49,750 nucleotides of DNA from NCBI GenBank assembly GCA_045629005.1, contig JAZQQJ010000074.1, positions 1 to 49,750 on the forward strand, written 5' to 3'. Shown here piece after piece: positions 44,154 through 49,750 of the stretch; within the stretch, counting starts at the first letter, position 1, and each line of letters starts with the position of its first letter. The translations under genes and the position numbers were made by a program. The notes beneath the pieces were generated by a model that saw nothing but the letters and a program-made list of their open reading frames with translations, was not told the DNA's origin and did not search any database. The stretch is from RGIG3528 sp045629005. Its GTDB lineage: Bacteria; Bacillota; Clostridia; Lachnospirales; Lachnospiraceae.

Positions 44154-45254
44154 TTATTGTTTCATTCGGTGTATGGTGTCTGTGACTGCTTCCATCAGGG
44201 ACGTATTCATGGCTTTGAACGATTTGAAATAATCAGTGCCTGAATCCTTGGGGTCATCGGTACTTCCGAGATTATATGTGCTTTTTGCCGATAAAACCGC
44301 ACTGTCGTATTTCATGATCCAATAAGGACTTTCATCGGAACCGGACTTGAATTTTTGGTATATTTCAAGCGGCATCTTAAATGCTTCCTGCAGTTTCATA
44401 TACAAATTGCCGAAACCTATAAGAACCTTGTCACTTGCGGGGTCCTGTGTCAGATCAAATGAATCGGTTATTTTCAAAAGACTGTCACAAAGTTTTGAAG
44501 CCTCTTCTATTAATTCTTCCTTATCCCTGACTTCCTTATACGAACGGCTCCAGCTATCAAGCGTCCTGACTTCCGCAAGGTTGCCGAAAATACAATGGGT
44601 CCTGAACGGATCGGCATATTCGCAAAGCAAGGGGAATTTCTTCATCATTCTGTCATCAAAAATGGAATAAATGATTTTCAGCTTTTCTTCCTCTGTTGAA
44701 TCCGCATAGCCGATACTTCTATAGTTAAACGATAGACTAAGGAAGTATTTCCGACACTCCACAAATTCCGAAAAGATTTTCGAAATCTGGTTTCTGAGCG
44801 AATCATCACATCCGCTGAACTCAAACAGGAGCTTTGTCAGGCTCATCGTGTAGCATGCATCCATTCCTTTGTTAAGAAGCATCAGCATAAGTTTGCGTGT
44901 GCCTTCAAAAAGAGGCAGAAATGAAGCTATATTATTGCAATATGTATTAAATGACTTTATCTTTTCAATAAATTCCGGATCGGTTCCGGGAGCGAATCCG
45001 CCCGAAGCAATTGATGCAAGTACCTTATGATTCGTCCCATAAAAGTTAATAATCTTACCGGCGTACATTATGGAATTGAGTTCTTTTGCGGCCTTTATAC
45101 CTTTATCAAAGTTTCCGCCTTCAAGAGCATCCCAAATATCCGTTGCCATGGAACAGCAGTTATTATTAAACTCAATTCCCATGTTAACAAGATCTTCCAT
45201 AGTTATATCTTGAAAGGAACAGCGGCTCTTGGCCGTTATTTTTATATCGCCCAT
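44154..45254 (-). CDS. Unrecognised helical protein
   Basis: I do not recognise this 366-residue protein. It looks soluble, all-helical and Cys-containing (FNNNCCSMATDIWDALEGG), with no signal peptide and no membrane helix. Short motifs such as NLGSTDDPKDSG near the C-terminus are of no known meaning. It follows the 428-residue unknown gene by 11 bp with GAGGGG before the ATG, so the two form an operon and may act together. Confidence 0.7.
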   Translation of the reverse strand: MGDIKITAKSRCSFQDITMEDLVNMGIEFNNNCCSMATDIWDALEGGNFDKGIKAAKELNSIMYAGKIINFYGTNHKVLASIASGGFAPGTDPEFIEKIKSFNTYCNNIASFLPLFEGTRKLMLMLLNKGMDACYTMSLTKLLFEFSGCDDSLRNQISKIFSEFVECRKYFLSLSFNYRSIGYADSTEEEKLKIIYSIFDDRMMKKFPLLCEYADPFRTHCIFGNLAEVRTLDSWSRSYKEVRDKEELIEEASKLCDSLLKITDSFDLTQDPASDKVLIGFGNLYMKLQEAFKMPLEIYQKFKSGSDESPYWIMKYDSAVLSAKSTYNLGSTDDPKDSGTDYFKSFKAMNTSLMEAVTDTIHRMKQ

Positions 45255-45265
45255 TTTCCCCTCCG

Positions 45266-46552
45266 TCAGAATCTCACTTCATATGTGGTGATGTACCATC
45301 TTCCGTCACCATTCTTAATCATGGTGTGTCCGGCCGGTGTACCGAGCTGCTTGCCGTTTTTATCAAATGCAGCCGTGTAAACGATGGCCTCCGTAACCTT
45401 CTCACCCATGGTTTCCTTCATCTGTGCAATATCTTCATCGCTCAGGAAGAAGTTGTCCCCGCTGTTTTCATCAAAGCCGCCGATAACGGTAATCTTTGTC
45501 TTGTCCGAAAGAATGTTGGCGTGAACATATTCGCCATGGAAACGCTCCTGATGGAACTCCCAGTGTCTGTCAAGCATTTCAAGCTGGAGAGCCGTTTCCC
45601 GTCTTTCGGGGTCGATACACTCACGATAAAGATTGATATTCTTTTCTTTGATAGCTGCCATAAAGATTTCAACCAGCTGTTCAGGTTCAACATCATCGGG
45701 AACAGACTTCACAGTGTACCAGGAATCCTTAACTGCCTCAACGTCTTCCTCCCCGATGAACTTGCCGGTATTTCCGTCATATTCCTCCGGAACGGCCAAA
45801 ACATGTCCGGGAACATAAAGTGCTACAGGCTCTACAACCCACGCCATTACGACCGAACCAATCTTCTTTTCGCCGGCTTCCGGAATTTCGCCCGTGAAAT
45901 CAACGATTTTTCCGATAACCGACCAGTTTCTGACTTCGTTCATGGTAGTATCTACCAAATTACGATATCTCTTTACGGCTTCATACGGTCCGAGCCACTG
46001 TCTGCCGTCAATTTTCATGAAATACATGCCTGTCGAGCGTTTTCCGGTGTAAATATATTCACCGGTAACACCGTAGAACTGATTGTCCGGATACAGGATT
46101 TCATCCAGGATGACATATTTTCCGATCATATCCTCAATATCAACTGCTTTGTAATCAGGTGTGGGGAATGACTTCTCCAATGTATCGGCCGCATATTTTT
46201 CGCATATTTCTTTCCAGGCTTTTTCACTTATTGCGGCATAACGTTCGCGAATCTGCTCCTCGTTTACAAGATACTGCGTAAACTTAGTATCAACATCGGT
46301 AACATTGCCTGCTCCGCCCTTAACGCACGCTCTTGCTCTGGAAAAAAGATCCTTTACGCGCTCGTCATCAGGTGCAAATTCAACAAGAATCTTGATACGT
46401 TCAAGGGCATCTTCCTTGTTGCGGAATGTGTAGTTTGTGGCCCCCATGGCACGTGCAATTTCTTTCTCATACTCTTCAAGATAATGAGTAGCCTGGGAAA
46501 TTCGAGATGATAAATTAGTTTCGTTTACTTCAAACACTGACCTGTCAAACAT
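45266..46552 (-). CDS. Unrecognised multidomain protein with NTF2-like C-terminus
   Basis: The 428-residue protein is not assigned to a family. Residues 1-130 are helical and charged (YLEEYEKEIARAMGATNY). A middle beta-rich region (about 135-275) has repeated short strands (YIYTGKRSTGMYFMKIDGRQWLGPYEAV). The C-terminal part (about 285-428) begins EQLVEIFMAAIKEKNINLYRECIDPER and ends with DGRWYITTYEVRF, a layout like NTF2/SnoaL-like domains. No signal peptide. AAGGAGAAG precedes the ATG. Operon with the following unknown gene. Confidence 0.68.
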   Translation of the reverse strand: MFDRSVFEVNETNLSSRISQATHYLEEYEKEIARAMGATNYTFRNKEDALERIKILVEFAPDDERVKDLFSRARACVKGGAGNVTDVDTKFTQYLVNEEQIRERYAAISEKAWKEICEKYAADTLEKSFPTPDYKAVDIEDMIGKYVILDEILYPDNQFYGVTGEYIYTGKRSTGMYFMKIDGRQWLGPYEAVKRYRNLVDTTMNEVRNWSVIGKIVDFTGEIPEAGEKKIGSVVMAWVVEPVALYVPGHVLAVPEEYDGNTGKFIGEEDVEAVKDSWYTVKSVPDDVEPEQLVEIFMAAIKEKNINLYRECIDPERRETALQLEMLDRHWEFHQERFHGEYVHANILSDKTKITVIGGFDENSGDNFFLSDEDIAQMKETMGEKVTEAIVYTAAFDKNGKQLGTPAGHTMIKNGDGRWYITTYEVRF

Positions 46553-46654
46553 TTCTCTTCTCCTTCTGTCTGTCGTTTATTGTACCCCTGATCAACACGA
46601 CATTGCCATTTTACTATTTTCGAGGATTTATATCAAGTTGGCAGTTTTCACCAA

Positions 46655-48769
46655 TCAGCTTATTAATACAACTGCTCCGTCAAATTCATCAAGTCCGCCA
46701 ATGCTAAGCTTCGCATTATCCTGGTCCAGAACGATTTCCACACCGGTTCGAGAGAAAATCTTTACTCCAACCTTGCTGAAATCGATATCTTTCGGAAGTT
46801 CAACAACAAACTTATCATTCTGCTTCTCAAAGCTGTGCACAACCGCAAGACAGCCTTCTACGTTCTCGCCTCTTCTGACAACGGCCTGCCATCCCTTAAG
46901 ATGATGATAGCTCTTGTTGAGATTGCCATATCTGCGGTTTCTTCCGTACTTTATTATCGGTGCGGCTTCTTTATAAAGAGCGATTGCCTTGTCAACGAGC
47001 TCCCACTGGCTTGTGGACAAATCATATACATCTCCTGACAGACACATACGTCCGAGGAATGTGTTTGAAAGGGAGTAAACAAGACGCTGCTCGCTGTCTT
47101 TCGCGCGAAGAACTGCCCAAATCTGGCTCTGAGCCGGGAGTATGGCGCGTGTAACGTTTGCAGCAACTACAGGAATGTTTGTCCATTCATGGGCATCCGA
47201 GAAGGAAGCCATACTTGCAAGCTCCATCATCGAAGGCTCAAGTCTGTGACCGCCCGAGGAGCAGTTTTCAATAACAAGCTCAGGAATCTGGTCACGTATG
47301 CGCTTAAAGAAGAAGCGTGAAGCCTCCATATTCTGGCGAAGACCTTCACCGAGTGATTCCGCACCTTCGCAGCCTATTCCGATGTTGTCATTATAATCAA
47401 CCTTAAGATATCCAAAGCCGTTATGTCTTAGGTTTCCGATTACTCTTTCATCAAGGAAACCGATTACTTCATGCTTGCGCATATCAAGGAAACGCCTGCA
47501 GCACGCGGTGATGGGATAACCATCACGCTTAAGAAGGCAATCTTCGTTTTGGAACATATCGGAGTCCTTACCGCAGTTCTCAAATTCAAACCAGATGCCG
47601 GGAATCATGCCTGCATCACGAATCTTATCAGCAAGATATTTAAGTCCGTTCGGGAAAAGCTCCTTATTTACAATCCAGTCACCAATGTCGGACCAGTCAT
47701 TGCCCGGCTTAATGTGCCAGCCTGCGTCCATAACACAATAAGTGATGTCATGTCCCTTAAGAGCTTCTGCAAGGCGAATCATGCCTTCTTCATTCGGATT
47801 GCCCCAGCTTGTGCAGTATTCGTTAAACACAATCGGAAGAGTCTTTTCTACTTCAGGAACATTTTCAAGATTAACATTCTGCGCAGATGTAAGCCTGTAG
47901 CTCATTCCGTCGATGTCCTCGCAGGCAACGGTAACCGTTGCCGTAGGTGTACGGAAGCATTCTCCTGGGCCAAGATGCTTCATCCAATGACCGAATTCCC
48001 TGTCGGCAATACCGCCCGAGAAGGATGTGCGGTCATCTTTATTGTAAACTTCCATCTGCCAGGAAGAATTGATGGCAAGCTGAACGCCGATGCTGTAACC
48101 GTACTTTGTATCCTCTGCAATCATCCACGGGAAATATCTGCGGACCGGCATAGAACCGACCTCGCCGAAACGAATGCTGTTCGTTCCGATTGGAATCCAT
48201 GCAGGCTCAAGCTGTAAATCAAGGAAAGGCGTTGACTCAAGCTTTCCTTCCATGCTCCACTTTGACTGAAGTCTGTGAAGAACCATATCCTCCTGACGCA
48301 GCCCGGGCTCAAGGCATGAAAAACCACAGATGTTGTAGGAGCTTATCATCTCAACCAAAGCATCTCTCGTTTTCCCGGTTTCTATTTCGGAATACATCTT
48401 AAAAAACTTATCGCCCGGAGTGTATTCCAAGGTATGGCGAAGTGTAATATCGCCTTTTTCATTCACACGTTTATGAGAAGTAATGATGCGCGTTGTCCTA
48501 CCGACGGTTTTAACGTTCTGGCCGATGAACTTGAAATCGTTCACGCCCCAGCTGCCCTTCATTGTATGTCCCTGCGAAAAGCCGTCAGGATACGGGTCGC
48601 CTACAAGTTTCGTAGTAACAACGGGCTCTATTCTCCATCTTCCGTCAAAGCACAATTTATCTTCAAGTGAAGTCGGCAATAAAATAAGGCCGACAATATT
48701 ATCATCGGTTTCGTGTACATAAATGGCACTCATGTCTCCAAATTTATAGGATTTATGAATCTGCTTCAT
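46655..48769 (-). CDS. Alpha-galactosidase, glycoside hydrolase family 36
   Basis: The 704-residue protein has the GH36 arrangement: an N-terminal beta-sandwich, then a TIM barrel with YCVMDAGWH, GIWFEFE, and catalytic nucleophile Asp in GYLKVDYND (about residue 458), ENCSSGGHR, and the acid/base Asp in SFSDAHEW (about 524), closing with a beta domain ending FDGAVVLIS. It removes terminal alpha-galactose from raffinose-type sugars or galactomannan fragments. No signal peptide, so it acts inside the cell on imported oligosaccharides. It has no transporter or regulator next to it; galE about 19 kb away could use the galactose. Family assignment is good, exact substrate open. Confidence 0.9.
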   Translation of the reverse strand: MKQIHKSYKFGDMSAIYVHETDDNIVGLILLPTSLEDKLCFDGRWRIEPVVTTKLVGDPYPDGFSQGHTMKGSWGVNDFKFIGQNVKTVGRTTRIITSHKRVNEKGDITLRHTLEYTPGDKFFKMYSEIETGKTRDALVEMISSYNICGFSCLEPGLRQEDMVLHRLQSKWSMEGKLESTPFLDLQLEPAWIPIGTNSIRFGEVGSMPVRRYFPWMIAEDTKYGYSIGVQLAINSSWQMEVYNKDDRTSFSGGIADREFGHWMKHLGPGECFRTPTATVTVACEDIDGMSYRLTSAQNVNLENVPEVEKTLPIVFNEYCTSWGNPNEEGMIRLAEALKGHDITYCVMDAGWHIKPGNDWSDIGDWIVNKELFPNGLKYLADKIRDAGMIPGIWFEFENCGKDSDMFQNEDCLLKRDGYPITACCRRFLDMRKHEVIGFLDERVIGNLRHNGFGYLKVDYNDNIGIGCEGAESLGEGLRQNMEASRFFFKRIRDQIPELVIENCSSGGHRLEPSMMELASMASFSDAHEWTNIPVVAANVTRAILPAQSQIWAVLRAKDSEQRLVYSLSNTFLGRMCLSGDVYDLSTSQWELVDKAIALYKEAAPIIKYGRNRRYGNLNKSYHHLKGWQAVVRRGENVEGCLAVVHSFEKQNDKFVVELPKDIDFSKVGVKIFSRTGVEIVLDQDNAKLSIGGLDEFDGAVVLIS

Positions 48770-48871
48770 ATGCGCGCCTTTCTGAAAAATACGTTTTTGG
48801 TAAAAATAATCATATCACGTCACATGACAAAAATCATAGTAAAAAATGCTAAAAAAACAAATAAAAAAGAA

Positions 48872-48912
48872 CGTCCCCTGCGGGAATCGAACCCACAACT
48901 GATCCTTAGGAG
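48872..48912 (-). tRNA. 3' half of tRNA-Arg(CCT), probable attachment site
   Basis: On the minus strand CTCCTAAGGATCAG (anticodon loop with CCT and 3' anticodon stem) is followed by a variable region, the T arm GTGGG-TTCGATT-CCCGC, the acceptor strand AGGGGAC and discriminator G, then a T-rich tract. The similarity to tRNA-Arg(CCT) begins exactly at the anticodon loop, and no 5' half lies upstream (48913-49000). Such 3' fragments are left when an integrase inserts an element into a tRNA gene. Orientation implies that the element lies to the right and that the intact tRNA is beyond the window. Confidence 0.8.
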
Positions 48913-49171
48913 CAAAAAGCTCACTCAACAAATACAGAAAGGAAGCGGCTTTCCATACCACCTATTTGAAAACTCACTCACTTACTCACTCAGTTACAAT
49001 GTTCACCAAAGCCACATCCAAGATCAAGAGTTTTCTTTCCTCTCAATTCTGGAAGAAGAGACAATAATGCTGGGATTTCAAAAAGAATATTTGCGTTGTT
49101 TCATTTTCACTTATCTTTTTATTACCTTCATAAAATGTTTCGTTATCATATATTCTTAGAACAAAACCTTC
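48913..49171. other. A+T-rich gap beside the attachment site
   Basis: No convincing gene. The stretch contains CTCA/ACTC microsatellite-like runs (about 48919-48990) and GGAAGCGGCTTTCC (a small stem). The long plus-strand frame running through it also crosses the tRNA fragment and has no ribosome site. Confidence 0.5.
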
Positions 49172-49492
49172 TTACACCGGTAAATCTTTTATCCATCTTA
49201 CTTTCAGGTTTCTTTTCGTCAAAAACTCTGCATTCTTGTCCATACAAGAACGCGGATGTTGATATATATCTACATCAATCTTAACAGGTTCATCAATGAC
49301 ATAAAGATACCCATACTCAGTCCCATTATGTCCAATGTTTCCGTCATCATCATATCTCAGTCCACTCGGTTGATGCGAAAAAGCCTCGGCTAATTCCTGC
49401 CATTGCGTTACCGTGCTTCCGGCACGTAATACTTCAAATTTGATATTAGAACCATGAAACCATGTTCCGTCTTCTTTAATCTCGATAGTCAT
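49172..49492 (-). CDS. Small unknown protein, possible ADP-ribosyltransferase-like fold
   Basis: The start is ATG 49492 with GAAGGAG six bases before it; a TTG five codons earlier overlaps that site. The 106-residue protein contains TWFHGSNIKFEVLRAGSTVTQ, AEAFSHQPS, GYLYVIDEP and LTKRNLKVRWIKDL. The HGS start, the GS-V-TQ turn and the following helix recall small ADP-ribosyltransferase-like proteins (Arr/Tpt1-type folds), but this is a visual resemblance only. It lies inside the presumed integrated element as cargo, next to another short gene on the same strand. Confidence 0.65.
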   Translation of the reverse strand: MTIEIKEDGTWFHGSNIKFEVLRAGSTVTQWQELAEAFSHQPSGLRYDDDGNIGHNGTEYGYLYVIDEPVKIDVDIYQHPRSCMDKNAEFLTKRNLKVRWIKDLPV

Positions 49493-49608
49493 AATATGCT
49501 CCTTCAATTGGAAATTCCTTAATTAACATCAGATCGACAAAACTAAATTTTCGAAATAGTCATTCATCTCCCTATAGGGCAAATATAGGTGGAATATGCT
49601 TATTCCAC

Positions 49609-49750
49609 TCATTTTCTTGCTAGCTGTAAATCAATAGTGTCACATATGGTAATAGTCCCACCATGTTTATCTATTGCATTTGATATTTTCTCAAAGAATT
49701 CTTTTCTCATTGATTCTTCAATTGCAATATGATCAGAATATGTTCCAAGA
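49609..49750 (-). CDS. C-terminal 46 residues of an unknown protein entering from the right edge
   Basis: An open minus-strand frame enters from the edge and ends at TGA 49609-49611. Its last residues include HIAIEESMRKEFFEKISNAI and DTIDLQLARK. No family is recognised. A perfect 8-bp hairpin GTGGAATA/TATTCCAC (49589-49608) abuts the stop codon. Codon use is A+T-rich like that of the adjacent small gene, as expected for element cargo. Confidence 0.5.
   Translation of the reverse strand, partial: LGTYSDHIAIEESMRKEFFEKISNAIDKHGGTITICDTIDLQLARK

Noticed and set aside
48872..48912. Complete tRNA gene at this site
   Set aside because: No D arm, 5' acceptor strand or 5' anticodon stem can be found upstream of the anticodon loop on the minus strand.
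48713..49159. Plus-strand ORF of 148 codons through the attachment site
   Set aside because: It is antisense to the tRNA fragment and to the start of the galactosidase gene; no ribosome site or domain.

Overview
The window looks like chromosome of an anaerobic Bacillota (Firmicutes), most likely Lachnospiraceae-like. This is inferred from strong AGGAGG-type ribosome sites, PPi-dependent phosphofructokinase, DUF4080 radical SAM, a GH36 alpha-galactosidase, Thr-Pro-rich linkers in exported proteins, and SleB- and PdaA-type wall enzymes without a Gram-negative outer-membrane system. No 16S gene or other decisive marker is present, so genus is open.

Left accessory region (1-9606, minus strand). 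The window opens inside an IS200-type transposase. Next comes a polymorphic-toxin locus: a 2729-residue secreted protein that joins a subtilisin protease, zinc-ribbon-like modules, a Thr-Pro linker, a long RHS/YD shell and a short C-terminal toxin, followed 12 bp later by a colicin-D-type immunity gene. A repeat-rich stretch lies upstream: a second copy of an IS-end-like repeat, a 174-bp palindrome centred on a perfect terminator hairpin, and a broken duplicate of the toxin gene start.

Signalling pair (9607-14222). A membrane hybrid histidine kinase diverges from a LacI-type sensor fused to a GGDEF domain; long palindromes lie between them.

Housekeeping block (14316-28066). A long minus-strand run carries an MFS transporter, an RlmI-like methyltransferase, a DUF368 (PopT-like) lipid-carrier transporter, a ZnuABC-type metal importer, an AI-2E family permease, a SocA/Panacea-like protein and a CYTH protein. 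A comM-dprA pair follows, then a LacI regulator divergent from galE with a LacI-type operator between them.

Envelope and efflux block (28200-40852). It holds a SleB-type wall hydrolase, a zinc-ribbon protein, a heterodimeric ABC exporter, a radical SAM activase-like protein, lgt, transketolase, a PdaA-like deacetylase and a repeat-rich acidic membrane protein. The exporter is preceded by a consensus promoter, a 22-codon leader ORF with a perfect Shine-Dalgarno, and a strong terminator whose 5' arm can instead pair with the leader ORF. This has the architecture of translation-controlled attenuation of a BmrCD-like drug exporter and is the most interesting item in the window.

Right part (41040-49750). 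A DUF4080 radical SAM protein, PPi-phosphofructokinase, two unrecognised genes and a GH36 alpha-galactosidase are followed by the 3' half of a tRNA-Arg(CCT). That fragment marks the probable edge of an integrated element extending off the right end; two small cargo genes are visible.
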